From NCBI GenBank assembly GCA_903832055.1, contig CAILAC010000013.1:310001-374000 (forward strand): a DNA stretch of 64,000 bases, written 5' to 3'. Under the pieces are notes generated by a model. That model did not search any database, was not told the origin of the DNA, and saw only the letters and a program-made list of their open reading frames with translations. This DNA is from an uncultured Acidobacteriota bacterium. GTDB lineage: Bacteria; Acidobacteriota; Terriglobia; Terriglobales; Acidobacteriaceae. Of this stretch, positions 1 through 10,031 are shown piece after piece (position 1 is the first letter of the stretch; every line of letters begins with the position of its first letter). Position numbers and translations under genes: made by a program.

Positions 1-590
1 GCCTCCGTATCGTCGGTACTCTGGCTCACTGCCGCGCCGTTCAGGTCAATTCCGGCGAATAGCCCCTTGCTGCGCGAATACGTCAACAACTCCGCGCTCA
101 TCTTCCAGTCCGTCGCCGCCTGAGAATTGCGTCCTACCGGGCCAGCCGACGCCGCTGCATCGCCACCGATCTTGAACTTGCTCTTCAACAAATCCTGGAA
201 ACCGTGGTCATTGACCGCCACCAGCACAAGATCAGTCGACTGACCTCCGATCTGGAACCCAAATGAACCGCCGGCAATCGTAATAAACGCCGGCGCGCTC
301 CATCCGTGGCCCGTTCGGCAGCTCACCACTCCACGCCCATACTCCGCGCCCACAAGAAAAGCGCCCTTCTTCAGCCCTGGAATCACGGCCACACAGGTCG
401 CCTGATTGAGAATGTTCAGTGGAATCGTGTTGTCGGGTGTGTTCAAAATCTCCGACAAAACCGTCGATGCCGAATCTAACCGTTCCTGCAACACATTCCG
501 CGAAGATGCGGCTGTTGCGACGCCTGGGATTAAAAGACCCACACACAGCGCGAAGATTGCAAATACCATTCGTGTTCCGTACGTTTTCAT
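1..590 (-). CDS. SYLF-domain (Ysc84-like) exported protein, C-terminus cut by window start
   Basis: The first 196 codons are visible. The ATG at 588-590 is preceded by GGAG about 6 nt upstream. An N-terminal hydrophobic stretch ending near VATAASS looks like a signal peptide. The mature part carries the SYLF-domain landmarks: NILNQATCVAVIPGLKKGAF, then GAEYGRGVVSCR, SAPAFITIAGGSFGFQIGGQ and TDLVLVAVNDHG, followed by KFKIGGDAAASAGPVGR and YSRSKGLFAGIDLNG. The family includes lipid-binding actin-associated proteins in eukaryotes and secreted bacterial proteins of unclear role, possibly phosphoinositide or lipid binding. No operon partner is visible. Confidence 0.9.
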   Translation of the reverse strand, partial: MKTYGTRMVFAIFALCVGLLIPGVATAASSRNVLQERLDSASTVLSEILNTPDNTIPLNILNQATCVAVIPGLKKGAFLVGAEYGRGVVSCRTGHGWSAPAFITIAGGSFGFQIGGQSTDLVLVAVNDHGFQDLLKSKFKIGGDAAASAGPVGRNSQAATDWKMSAELLTYSRSKGLFAGIDLNGAAVSQSTDDTE

Positions 591-867
591 GCGAGGCTCC
601 TTCGTCTTTTGTACATTTTCATCAATCGTCGTTGGCCAGGTTGAAAATGGCTTCACACACAGGTTACAACCTGCGACACAGACATTTTCCTCGACTGCAA
701 TTCGATCCAACCTTGCGACACCGCGCATCCGCAGCAAAGGGCAAGCTTGCCCATCCGCTTGCTCCACCACTGCTCAACGAGTAAGACGCCTGCCAGAGCA
801 AAAGGGTTGGCATCCCTTTGCCTCTTCCGCCCCATTACCTTTCACGGACAATCACGGAAAATTCTTC

Positions 868-925
868 AAAAACAAAAAAATAGGACTTCTGTGGCATCAT
901 GATTTCCATGAGTCCACAGAAGTCC
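868..925 (-). terminator. Intrinsic terminator reading on the minus strand
   Basis: A perfect 12-bp stem, GGACTTCTGTGG (883-894) with CCACAGAAGTCC (914-925), is followed on the minus strand by a run of Ts (complement of 870-881). It lies about 275 nt beyond the stop of the LuxR-type gene, so it ends either that transcript or an independent small RNA. Confidence 0.8.
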
Positions 926-1024
926 TTCCCCAGATCTGCGTTGTTATGAAGGTAGTTTGCAAGAGATCAGGACTTTGGACAATATAAGGAAGGGACACTG
1001 TATAAAAGTAACCATTTTTAGTAA

Positions 1025-1038
1025 TTAACTTTTGTTAA
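1025..1038. promoter_or_regulatory. Palindrome TTAAC-TTTT-GTTAA
   Basis: A 5+5 inverted repeat with a 4-nt spacer in AT-rich intergenic DNA. It has operator-like dimensions. No regulator can be assigned and chance occurrence in AT-rich DNA is possible. Confidence 0.25.
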
Positions 1039-1199
1039 ATCAATAACATGCGAAATACAATTCATGTATCTCTTCGCGCATGATGTCAGAGCCAAGCATA
1101 GCGTATTAACTCGACATTCTCCTTTTGCGATAGCAAATAAAAATGCAATGATCGAGCAGATTTGAAAGAGTCGCAAATCGAGGCCTGATGCTTCCCACC

Positions 1200-1856
1200 C
1201 TAATTCAAATTAGGTCGCTGACCGCGAAGCGTTGCCTGCACCGAAAGAGCTACACGATTATTCGCACCCGTCTTACGCAGCAGACTGGCAACGTAGGCCT
1301 TCACTGTTCGCTCTTCGATTCCAAGCTCCATTGCGATTTCTCGATTCGAGCACGCCGTCATGATCAAGTCCAGTACTTGGCGCTCCCGCGGACTCAGCTC
1401 CTGCTCAGAAGCGGGTACTACGGCGACAGGCTGGCTAAGTAATCGATCAATCAGCGTCGAAAGCAGCCGACGTGGTGCCCAGATAAAACCAAGCATCACC
1501 GTTTCAACCGCCTGTCGTACCTGGAATGGACCGGAAGCCGAATCAAGGTATGCGCGAGCGCCGGCTGTGATTGACCGCATCACAAGTTCATCATTGCCTG
1601 CCGGACCCAGCACAATCTGCCGAATATCAGGCCGCAGACGCCTGACCATAAACAGGAGCTCTGTCCAACTCGAAGCACCGCCAACGTCAAGAATCAGGTA
1701 ACCAACCGTTGGATCGGCCAGAATCGTCTCAAGATCACCACAGACGGTTTTGACTGCCTGATCATCTTCGAAAGCACTTGCCAGACCTGCCTGGCGGATT
1801 GGTTCGTTCGAAACAATTCCGATTCGGGCATGAAATGCCCCGGGCTTTACGTGCAT
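1200..1856 (-). CDS. LuxR/NarL-type regulator with a degenerate receiver domain
   Basis: The N-terminal half has the layout of a response-regulator receiver (IGIVSNEPIRQAGL, YLILDVGGASSW, GARAYLDSASG). The C-terminal half is a clear LuxR HTH (LSPRERQVLDLIM, SNREIAMELGIEERTVKAYV, LLRKTGANNR). The acidic pair expected after beta-1 is replaced by SNE and the usual lysine near KD is replaced by Asp (YLDS). The Asp in LILD corresponds to the phospho-acceptor position. The receiver is therefore probably phosphorylation-independent or weakly responsive. An in-frame ATG lies 48 nt upstream (1904) without a ribosome-binding site, so the start at 1856 (MHVKPG) is preferred. No adjacent histidine kinase is present. 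Target genes are unknown. Confidence 0.85.
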   Translation of the reverse strand: MHVKPGAFHARIGIVSNEPIRQAGLASAFEDDQAVKTVCGDLETILADPTVGYLILDVGGASSWTELLFMVRRLRPDIRQIVLGPAGNDELVMRSITAGARAYLDSASGPFQVRQAVETVMLGFIWAPRRLLSTLIDRLLSQPVAVVPASEQELSPRERQVLDLIMTACSNREIAMELGIEERTVKAYVASLLRKTGANNRVALSVQATLRGQRPNLN

Positions 1857-2103
1857 ACCCAATTCCCCGCTTCCTGACGCCCAAAATTCAGCACACGAAT
1901 GCATGCAATCTGGTTATTAGCTCTTCGGGGGAGGAAAAGCACCGCAATCCAGACACAGACATAGTGACTGCAATTGTCAAAACGTGACAACAGACATTTG
2001 AGGTTTGCGAGAAGTTTAACTGCCAGGCCTAAAAACCGCACAAAATATTTCGTGGCATGAAAATCTGAGCATATCTCCACAGTGAAACAAGGCTGTAAAA
2101 CTC

Positions 2104-2658
2104 TTACAGCCTGGGAAGAACGATGCCCTGCTGCTTCTGGTACTTGCCCTTGCGGTCGGCATAGCTCACTTCGCACGGCTCCGATCCGCGGAAGAAAAGA
2201 ATCTGGCAAAGCCCTTCGTTGGCATAGACGCGCGCCGGCAGAGGCGTGGTGTTTGAAATTTCGAGAGTCACGTAGCCCTCCCACTCCGGTTCAAAGGGCG
2301 TCACATTCACAATGATCCCGCAGCGTGCATACGTAGACTTACCAACGCACACACTGATCACATCCCGTGGGATGCGAAAATACTCCACTGACCGCGCCAG
2401 AGCAAACGAGTTCGGCGGTACGATCACTGAGTCAGCCTGGACACTGACAAATGAACGCTCGTCAAACGCCTTCGGGTCAATAATGGCGCTGTTCACGTTT
2501 GTGAAAATCTTGAATTCATCCGAAACACGCAGATCATACCCGTACGATGAAAGTCCGTAGGAGATAACCCCCTCCCGAACCTGCTTTTCGCTGAATGGCT
2601 CAATCATTCCGTGCTGGAGTGCCTGTTCCCGAATCCAGCGATCACTTTGAATCGACAT
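2104..2658 (-). CDS. dcd: dCTP deaminase
   Basis: Deaminates dCTP to dUTP for thymidylate synthesis in the cytosol. The 184-residue length fits the family. The active-site block [10 protein letters not shown] (Ser108, Arg112) is followed by [14 protein letters not shown], whose Glu133 is the expected general base. [12 protein letters not shown] near the N-terminus and [11 protein letters not shown] near the C-terminus are typical family blocks. The terminal QKQ differs slightly from the common QGQ. It is divergent from the HU-like gene, with 234 nt between the two start codons. Confidence 0.97.
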   Translation of the reverse strand: MSIQSDRWIREQALQHGMIEPFSEKQVREGVISYGLSSYGYDLRVSDEFKIFTNVNSAIIDPKAFDERSFVSVQADSVIVPPNSFALARSVEYFRIPRDVISVCVGKSTYARCGIIVNVTPFEPEWEGYVTLEISNTTPLPARVYANEGLCQILFFRGSEPCEVSYADRKGKYQKQQGIVLPRL

Positions 2659-2892
2659 AGTGCAAAATTCCTCTCCGGCCGGTCAGGCTCTGGATGCCCT
2701 TCCTCGGCGGTCCTGTTGAAAGGTACCTAAGTTGCTTATGGTATTGGACTACGCGAGGATTGACAACGGGGCCAACTCGCAATAGCATCTCGCCAGTGGG
2801 CCGCTTTATCTGGATATTCGCGCGAGCCCGATGATTACGCGTTCCAGTCATCTCCACCACCTCAGTCAATACTCACAAAAGGGGCTACGACA

Positions 2893-3183
2893 TTGATCAA
2901 GCAGGATATTGTTCACCACGTGATCGAGCGTACCGGCTTGCCTCGCGCCAAGGCCGAGGCGGCCGTAGATACAGTATTTGAGGGGCTTAAAGACGCCCTC
3001 ACCGCAGGCGACCGTATTGAACTGCGCGGTTTCGGCGTCTTCAGCGTCCGCCCACGCAAGACCGGTATCGGCCGCAATCCTCGCACCGGCACTGAAGTCA
3101 GCATCGCTCCCGGAAAAGCCGTCCGATTCAAGCCCGGTAAAGAGCTTCACGCTCTTGATGCAAGCCCAGTCGCTCGTAAATAA
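2893..3183 (+). CDS. HU/IHF-family DNA-binding protein
   Basis: A 96-residue nucleoid-associated protein that binds and bends DNA as a dimer. IELRGFGVFSVRPRKTG is followed by the beta-arm signature GRNPRTGTEVSIAPGKAVRFKPGK, with N-terminal helices containing DIVHHVIERTGLPRAKAEAAVD. The start is a TTG at 2893, preceded by AAAGGGG at about 9 nt. The 35-nt gap to the downstream site-2 protease gene suggests possible co-transcription. Confidence 0.95.
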   Translation: MIKQDIVHHVIERTGLPRAKAEAAVDTVFEGLKDALTAGDRIELRGFGVFSVRPRKTGIGRNPRTGTEVSIAPGKAVRFKPGKELHALDASPVARK

Positions 3184-3218
3184 GCGCCTTCTTCTCTTCA
3201 GCGCGCCAGATCGGCGTC

Positions 3219-4328
3219 ATGACCGGCAGGATCGACTCAACTCTGCCGTTTGCACCCAATCAGCACCTAATCGCAACATTTGCCAGACTGGGCGCTCCCG
3301 CAAATGCAAGGAATCAGCTCTTGAGTGACAAAAACGGGGCCCTGTCAGTAACGGAACTACTGAACGAATCACCAACGCCCCCCGTTACTCTTCGGATTCC
3401 CCTTCGCTCGTATTCCATCAACCTTGGTCTTCCCCTTCTCCTTCTTGCATTCAGTTCAGTCACCACAACGGCCATCGGCGCCCGATTCATGCGAAACTTC
3501 CTCGATGGCCTGCCGCCGGTCGTAAGCGAAAGTGACCTGTGGCCCTGGCCCTGGCTGCTAGCAGACAAGAGCCGATTCCTCCTCGGATGGCCGTTTTCCG
3601 TCACTCTTCTCGGTATCCTCTTAACCCACGAGTTCGGCCATTACTTCGCCTGCCGCATTCACGGCGTCAGGACGACTTTGCCCTGGGTACTGCCTGCCCC
3701 GACACTCAGCGGCACTGCAGGGGCCGTCATCCAGATCCGCGGGCGTATTCCCAACCGCTGCGCCCTCATGGACATCGGCATATACGGGCCTCTGGCGGGC
3801 TACCTCGCTTCGCTGATAGCCGTATTCGTCGGATTCCTGCTCTCTCGCCCTGCTCCGATTGACCAGGTCACTCCACTCATTGCCTTTGGCGAGCCCCTGA
3901 CCTTCCGCCTCGCGCACCTCGTCCTCGCCTTTTTGCATCCCGGCAGCCCGGCATTTGGACACTGCATCGCCCATCCTGCCCTGATTGCCGGATGGGTAGG
4001 CCTCTTCATTACTTCACTGAATCTGATACCCGCCGGGCAATTGGATGGCGGACACATCCTTTACGCAATCGCACCTCGCTGGCACAAGCGCCTCGTGTAC
4101 GCCATTCCTGCGGTTCTGTTCGTCTGTGGCTTCTTCTTCTGGGTGGGATGGATCCTCTGGGCCGGACTGCTCCTGCTGCCCGCCATGCGCCATCCACGCG
4201 TCACCACGGACGAGCCCCTGGGTTCATGCCGCCTCATCCTAAGCGGGGTAGCATTGGTGATCTTTGTACTGACTTTTTCTGCGGCGCCCTTTGCCGAAAG
4301 CTCAGTCCTGCACTATCTAAGGTATTAA
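3219..4328 (+). CDS. M50 site-2-type intramembrane metalloprotease
   Basis: A polytopic membrane protein of 369 residues. The zinc-binding HEFGH motif (His137-His141) lies in a hydrophobic segment, and the third zinc ligand is in NLIPAGQLDGGH (Asp276). Both are hallmarks of site-2 proteases. At least six hydrophobic segments are visible, and the first about 60 residues are hydrophilic. There is no PDZ-like insert between the two motifs, as in the short membrane-only subgroup. Substrate unknown. Intramembrane cleavage of anti-sigma or signal-peptide remnants is typical of the family. The converging neighbour's stop is 14 nt away. Confidence 0.9.
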   Translation: MTGRIDSTLPFAPNQHLIATFARLGAPANARNQLLSDKNGALSVTELLNESPTPPVTLRIPLRSYSINLGLPLLLLAFSSVTTTAIGARFMRNFLDGLPPVVSESDLWPWPWLLADKSRFLLGWPFSVTLLGILLTHEFGHYFACRIHGVRTTLPWVLPAPTLSGTAGAVIQIRGRIPNRCALMDIGIYGPLAGYLASLIAVFVGFLLSRPAPIDQVTPLIAFGEPLTFRLAHLVLAFLHPGSPAFGHCIAHPALIAGWVGLFITSLNLIPAGQLDGGHILYAIAPRWHKRLVYAIPAVLFVCGFFFWVGWILWAGLLLLPAMRHPRVTTDEPLGSCRLILSGVALVIFVLTFSAAPFAESSVLHYLRY

Positions 4329-4342
4329 GAGCCGTTCCCTGC

Positions 4343-5266
4343 CTATTTTCCCGGACCTGGAACATCGACTGCGGGTTCCTTGCCCGGAGTTCCTCGAACT
4401 TCTGCCGGACTCCCAGCCACTGACCTCTCCCGCAACTCAGGCCCATCGGTATGCTTCACCTTTAACAGCCGTCCGCTCTGGGCAAAGTACAGCACCCAGT
4501 CCGTTGCCTTGGTGCGTCTCTCGTCGTTCCCCGTCGTGTCCACAAACCGCACCTGAGCCCCGCCCTTACGCGTCACAACAAGCCGTGCCGGGGTTCGCAG
4601 GGGAAATACTTCATCCAACCCTGTGCGCGCCCGCAGGGCCGCACGGACGTGCCCACCCGAGAGCGCTGCATAGCACAACCCCAGCCGCAGCCAGTCCGGG
4701 CTCAATCCACGTCCCTCTTCCTTCAAAATATGATTGAAGTCATTGAGCGTAAGCGCGTTCGATGACGCAGGCGTCCAGAGCGAATACCCCCTGCGCTCCA
4801 CTGGAATCACCCGCACATGCCCTTCTCCACGCGGAATGACCGCGGAAAACAGCGTCACATCCCCGCGCCCGTTGTCCCGGCTGTACTCGAGCACAACATG
4901 ATCAGGAAACACCGGGCACACTGCCTGCTCATAGCCCCAGCTACGGCCATCACCGCCATCCAAATCAAACCCATGCAGCCGTGCCCGCCTTGCGATCTCG
5001 CCCTCGTTCGCGCCCACCAGTAGCCGATCTGCCTCGCTCATCTTGTCCGGCGCGCGAAACTCCAGCGTTTCCACCCGCCCAGCGCTCACATCCAGGGGAA
5101 ACGGCGTCGGCGTCGGCTTGGGGTGAATCTCGCGCACCTTGAGCCCGTGCATGTCTTCACCCGCGCCAGAACCGGCCCCATTGAACAGAGACTGCCCCTG
5201 CGCGCTGACAACAGTAGTCACCAGCACCACCCAGAACCCGATACGTTGCAAAGCAAAATTAGCCAT
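4343..5266 (-). CDS. Exported protein of unknown function (307 aa)
   Basis: Not recognised. An N-terminal hydrophobic stretch (RIGFWVVLVTTVVSA) with AQGQ at the likely cleavage site indicates export. The mature part is basic at its end and has no cysteine pair or catalytic motif I can name. Notable stretches are HPKPTPTPFPLDV, VLEYSRDNGRGDVTLFSAV and LTLNDFNHILKEEGRGLSPDW. The last 40 residues are rich in Pro, Gly and Glu. It is convergent with the site-2 protease gene. Probably a lineage-restricted periplasmic protein. Confidence 0.75.
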   Translation of the reverse strand: MANFALQRIGFWVVLVTTVVSAQGQSLFNGAGSGAGEDMHGLKVREIHPKPTPTPFPLDVSAGRVETLEFRAPDKMSEADRLLVGANEGEIARRARLHGFDLDGGDGRSWGYEQAVCPVFPDHVVLEYSRDNGRGDVTLFSAVIPRGEGHVRVIPVERRGYSLWTPASSNALTLNDFNHILKEEGRGLSPDWLRLGLCYAALSGGHVRAALRARTGLDEVFPLRTPARLVVTRKGGAQVRFVDTTGNDERRTKATDWVLYFAQSGRLLKVKHTDGPELRERSVAGSPAEVRGTPGKEPAVDVPGPGK

Positions 5267-5374
5267 ATCTGCCTTTCAGCTTACCATTCCGCAATTCCGT
5301 CAAGTCTTGACGGCCCAGACTCCCCGCCCTGGAAACGTCGCAGCCATTGTCCACTCAATGGCGTCCGATCCTCC

Positions 5375-5410
5375 CGCAAAAACAGAAGGCACCCCGGACG
5401 GGGTGCCTTC
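5375..5410 (-). terminator. Intrinsic terminator after the TPR-type secreted protein gene
   Basis: GAAGGCACCCC (5385-5395) pairs with GGGGTGCCTTC (5400-5410). On the minus strand the stem is followed by TGTTTTTG. It lies 24 nt beyond the stop of the gene ending at 5434. Confidence 0.88.
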
Positions 5411-5433
5411 TCTCTATCGAAATGCCCTGATGC

Positions 5434-6753
5434 TTAGGCAGCCTTGTGGTGAGCAGCTGAAGGCTTGTGCGTAACTGGCGCCTTCTTCTTGGCCGGCTCG
5501 TCCTTCTGGATTTCTCCATCGCGAAGGATGATTTGTGCCGGGTTCTGCGTGTAGGAGTCGTAGGTTCCAATCAGGTTCTTGATCTCTGAACCCACTGCCG
5601 GAATGTCCTTGTCCGCGAGAGGAGCCTTCAGGTTCACGGTGAAGTCGGCCTTCTTGTCAGCCTTCGCGTCATCCGTTACGGCAACCTGAATCTGCGAAGC
5701 CGTCGCCGCAATCACCGTTCCCGGAACCTCGCTCAGCTGATCCTTCACGATCGCCCAAAGCTTCTCGGCGTTTTCCTTCGAAGCATTGGCCAGAATGTAT
5801 TCCTTGTCGCCCAGAGCCAGCGTCGTCAGGTCCGGAGTATCCGCAACAACCTTGTTCGCAATATCCGTCGGGGTGTCAGCAGGCTTGATCGTCAAATCCT
5901 CCGGAGGGAAGACCGTAAGAGCAGACTTGGCCTTGATGTCGTCGTAACCATCGGTGCTGCCGTGGTGACGCTTGTACCAGTACTTTGCCTGCTTCTCGAT
6001 GATGGGCTTGTAGTTGTCAGGAGCGAAGTTCTGCGCACGCGACAGGAACCACACAGCCTTGATCGGGTCAGGAGGCGTCAGCTGCGTGTAGGTCTGCCCC
6101 AGCACCAGGGTGTCGTTCAGAGCAGGAGCGACCTTGGTCGCTTCAGGCGCTGTAATTTCCAACTCAGTGCGGAACTCAGCGATGGCAGCTTTCAAGTCCT
6201 TCTTGGAAAAGATCGCGTCATATGCCAGTACAGAATGGAAGAACGGGTCGGTCGTCGACTTCTGCTTTTTGAAGTCTTCGTCCTTCACATCAGCCGGCTT
6301 GGTCGCAGCCAGGCCTTTGGTTGCAATCGCCGCCGCATCATCCAGCAACTGGGCCTGCTGCGAAGGATTGCTCGCCGCAGCCTGGTTGGCTTGCTGCTTT
6401 TTGATGAATGCGACCAGGTACATCGCCTTCAGGTTGTTCGAATCAACTTGCAGCAGGCGCGTCGCAGCGTCCACCGTCTTGGCCTGATCAAAAGTGGCAT
6501 AAGCATCTACAAGGCCGTCGAGAACCGACTTCTTCACTACGCTGTTGGGATACGTTGTCAGAAATGTCTCGCTAAAAGACGCTTTGGCCCGGGCGTCGGT
6601 TTGCGTAATCGCATTCTGATACGAGTTGAACTCCGCAGGATCTTTGATTGTGATCTGGTCAGACTGAGCCAGAAGTGTGGGCGCTGAGACGAGGCTTGCG
6701 CCTGCCAGCACGAGTGCGGATGCGAAAACGGGCGCGAGGATAAACTTCTTCAT
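5434..6753 (-). CDS. Secreted TPR-like protein (439 aa)
   Basis: A signal peptide (about residues 1-29, ending SAPTLLAQ) precedes a helical region with TPR-like spacing: NSYQNAITQTDARAKASFSE, VDAYATFDQAKTVDAATRLL and LNDTLVLGQTYTQL. The C-terminal part is different (TVIAATASQIQVAVTDDAKA, FTVNLKAPL, IGTYDSYTQNPAQIILRDG) and resembles a small beta domain found in related acidobacterial proteins. The tail is Lys/His/Ala-rich (KKKAPVTHKPSAAHHKAA). Function unknown; such proteins often act as periplasmic scaffolds. It is followed by a strong terminator. Confidence 0.8.
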   Translation of the reverse strand: MKKFILAPVFASALVLAGASLVSAPTLLAQSDQITIKDPAEFNSYQNAITQTDARAKASFSETFLTTYPNSVVKKSVLDGLVDAYATFDQAKTVDAATRLLQVDSNNLKAMYLVAFIKKQQANQAAASNPSQQAQLLDDAAAIATKGLAATKPADVKDEDFKKQKSTTDPFFHSVLAYDAIFSKKDLKAAIAEFRTELEITAPEATKVAPALNDTLVLGQTYTQLTPPDPIKAVWFLSRAQNFAPDNYKPIIEKQAKYWYKRHHGSTDGYDDIKAKSALTVFPPEDLTIKPADTPTDIANKVVADTPDLTTLALGDKEYILANASKENAEKLWAIVKDQLSEVPGTVIAATASQIQVAVTDDAKADKKADFTVNLKAPLADKDIPAVGSEIKNLIGTYDSYTQNPAQIILRDGEIQKDEPAKKKAPVTHKPSAAHHKAA

Positions 6754-6940
6754 TCAATGCTCCTGGGAGGTCAAGAAAATAGCTTTCAAAATACTTCACT
6801 CGCGCTGGAAACCAATGCCAAGGCGAACTCGGCACCAGCCGCTTGGGGTAACCGCTTTCCGGGCCCCGTCTTCCATGCAGCGTAATCGGGATTATAGAAA
6901 CACCAGAGCCATGTGACAAGCGGCGAATCAAAACAAGCAA

Positions 6941-8059
6941 CTATCCGGCCAAATTCAATAGACGAACGAGTTCTGTTTGCTCCGCCAAAAACGCATCATG
7001 ACCGTGATCTGTTTCCATTTCACGGTATTCCACTGCCGCTCCGGCAGACAATACTTGATCCGCCAGCGCCCGAACATCACAGGGAGGGAAAAGCCAGTCC
7101 GAACTGATCCCAACGAACGTTAGACGCGCCAGAATGCGTCCGTAAGCATCCTCTGCGTTTCGAAATCCTCGCGCCGGATCCCAAAGATCCATCATCCTTA
7201 GAATTGCCAGGTAGCTGTTGGCATCAAACCGCTCCAGAAATCGCAGCCCCTGGTAATCCAGAAAGCCGCCAACATCAAAACGCCCGCCAATGAGCCCCTC
7301 GCCGTCATTTCCCAATCCCCACGGGTCTTCCCCGTTCCGGTTAGGATTGCGCCCAAAGCGCTCGGCAAACAGCTTCGGCGACTTGTAGCTGAGCATTGCA
7401 ATCCGCCGCGCCAGCGCCAACCCTTTGAATCCCTCGCCTGTCTGCACCCCCGGCAAGTACTTCCCTCCCTGCCAGTCCGGATCATCCACAATCGCCTGCC
7501 TCTGAATGTGGTTCAAAGCGAGCCCCATTGCGTTCAGTGGAGCCACCGCGATCACAACCGCCCTTTCCACGCGCTCCGGGAAAAGAATTGTCCACTCCAG
7601 AACCTGCATCGCCCCAATCGATCCCCCAATCGCCAGCGGAATCTTTACAATGCTCAGCGAATCCATCAACTCCGCCTGCGCCCGCACGTTGTCGCGAATC
7701 GAAACCAGAGGGAAGTTGGGGCCATACACCGCACCCGTCTCTGGATCAACCGACCCTGGTCCTGTCGATCCGTAGCAGGATCCCAGCAGGTTCACGCAAA
7801 TGACGCAGTCACGCTCGAGATCCACAATTCCGTGCGGCGCAAACAGTTCTGGCCACCAGGAACCCACCAGCGCTGAACCAGAAAGCGCGTGGCACACCAG
7901 CACCGCATTGCTCCGCTCAGCGTTCAGCCGCCCGTACACTGCATAGTGCAGTGCAGGCCTCACAAGCGTGCGACCGCACTCGAGGGCCAAACCACCCTCC
8001 AGCACAAAATCGCCCTCGTAGGTTGGCGCCACCGTTACAGCCTTTTCCAAAACGCTCAA
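6941..8059 (-). CDS. metX: Homoserine O-acetyltransferase (MetX)
   Basis: Alpha/beta-hydrolase enzyme that acetylates homoserine with acetyl-CoA, the first committed step to methionine by direct sulfhydrylation. The nucleophile elbow GGSIGAMQVLEW places the catalytic Ser at residue 147. The catalytic Asp and His lie in SSDWLFPP and DHGHDAFL. NLLGSCYGSTGP is the usual family block after the oxyanion region. Length 372 is normal. The start is a TTG at 8057-8059 with GAGGG four nt upstream. It is the second gene after metY, with a 135-nt gap that carries a repeat hairpin. Confidence 0.95.
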   Translation of the reverse strand: MSVLEKAVTVAPTYEGDFVLEGGLALECGRTLVRPALHYAVYGRLNAERSNAVLVCHALSGSALVGSWWPELFAPHGIVDLERDCVICVNLLGSCYGSTGPGSVDPETGAVYGPNFPLVSIRDNVRAQAELMDSLSIVKIPLAIGGSIGAMQVLEWTILFPERVERAVVIAVAPLNAMGLALNHIQRQAIVDDPDWQGGKYLPGVQTGEGFKGLALARRIAMLSYKSPKLFAERFGRNPNRNGEDPWGLGNDGEGLIGGRFDVGGFLDYQGLRFLERFDANSYLAILRMMDLWDPARGFRNAEDAYGRILARLTFVGISSDWLFPPCDVRALADQVLSAGAAVEYREMETDHGHDAFLAEQTELVRLLNLAG

Positions 8060-8144
8060 TCAACCCTCTTGCTTCCACGTTCTCGCTGTTGCTCTTGTTT
8101 TTGTATCTGCTTTCCTGTCTATCATCCCCCAAGAGAGCCCATCG

Positions 8145-8178
8145 GGTGCCCATGTCCGGTTCTTCGGACATGGGCACC
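8145..8178. repeat. GGGTGCCC-type intergenic hairpin, copy 1 (metY-metX gap)
   Basis: A perfect 14-bp stem, GGTGCCCATGTCCG (8145-8158) with CGGACATGGGCACC (8165-8178), and a 6-nt loop. The flank GGGTGCCC and arm CATGTCC match copies near 42.3 and 56.4 kb, so this is a dispersed element rather than a gene-specific terminator. It has no T-run. Confidence 0.8.
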
Positions 8179-8194
8179 ACCAAACCCGGCATTC

Positions 8195-9532
<1,338 letters not shown>

Positions 9533-9641
9533 TTAAACCGATTTCCAAACTTTTCGTCCTGAGCAAAGCGACGGATCTGCTTTTCCGACCCCTCCACAAT
9601 ACCCGCCTACCTACTGAGTTGCCGACCCGCCAGTTCGACGC

Positions 9642-9681
9642 AAAAAGAAAACGACCCGAATCCTCTCAGGGACTCGGGCCG
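9642..9681 (-). terminator. Strong terminator in the metY leader (possible attenuator)
   Basis: On the minus strand a 12-bp stem with three G-U pairs (9652-9663 with 9670-9681, loop CUGAGA) is followed directly by TTTTCTTTTT (9642-9651). It ends about 134 nt before the metY ATG and starts about 130 nt after a promoter-like sequence, which is the layout of a riboswitch or attenuator. It could instead simply end the transcript of the thioredoxin-like gene upstream. Confidence 0.82.
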
Positions 9682-9816
9682 CTATGGCTTATCTGTGCTG
9701 CGAACTTCTAAATTCGCTTGCTCCAGGCCTCGGGCACCGGTCCCCCGCGCATACACATGCACATACACATGGCGCGACGAACAGACCCGACGTGGCGAGC
9801 AATCAGCATGTCACCA

Positions 9817-9846
9817 AGTATTCCCTCCACCCCCACCCAAAGTCAA
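9817..9846 (-). promoter_or_regulatory. Candidate sigma-70 promoter for the metY-metX leader
   Basis: On the minus strand TTGACT (9841-9846) and AATACT (9817-9822) are separated by 18 nt. The predicted transcript would begin near 9810 and run about 130 nt before meeting the terminator at 9681. Several small hairpins are visible in this stretch, for example GCGAA...TTCGC, but no known SAM-riboswitch consensus was recognised by eye. Confidence 0.45.
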
Positions 9847-10031
9847 ATCTCCTCACAACCAATGCCACGCTCCATTGCCAACTCCGCTCAAGATGGGCGC
9901 CCTCAAAAGTCCCTCCCCTCCCTCTTTCAGCCCGCTTGCCACTCCTGCGGTGCCCGGGCCTGGCACCTATATCACCAGAAAATTGCATGGACCTAGGGGT
10001 TACTGACGGCTACGCCAGACGTCGCATGTCC

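Larger units (their letters stand above)
591..1199. other. Long intergenic region between the SYLF and LuxR-type genes
   Basis: No convincing protein gene was found. The right part (about 850-1190) is clearly more AT-rich than the rest of the window. It holds a strong minus-strand terminator (868-925), the inverted repeat TTAAC-TTTT-GTTAA at 1025-1038, and several AT-rich blocks that could be promoters. A short minus-strand RNA ending at the terminator is possible but unproven. Confidence 0.5.

Noticed and set aside
9682-9812. SAM-I or SAM-II riboswitch
   Set aside because: The conserved aptamer blocks were not found by eye; only the promoter-leader-terminator layout is supported, so it is reported as an unassigned leader.
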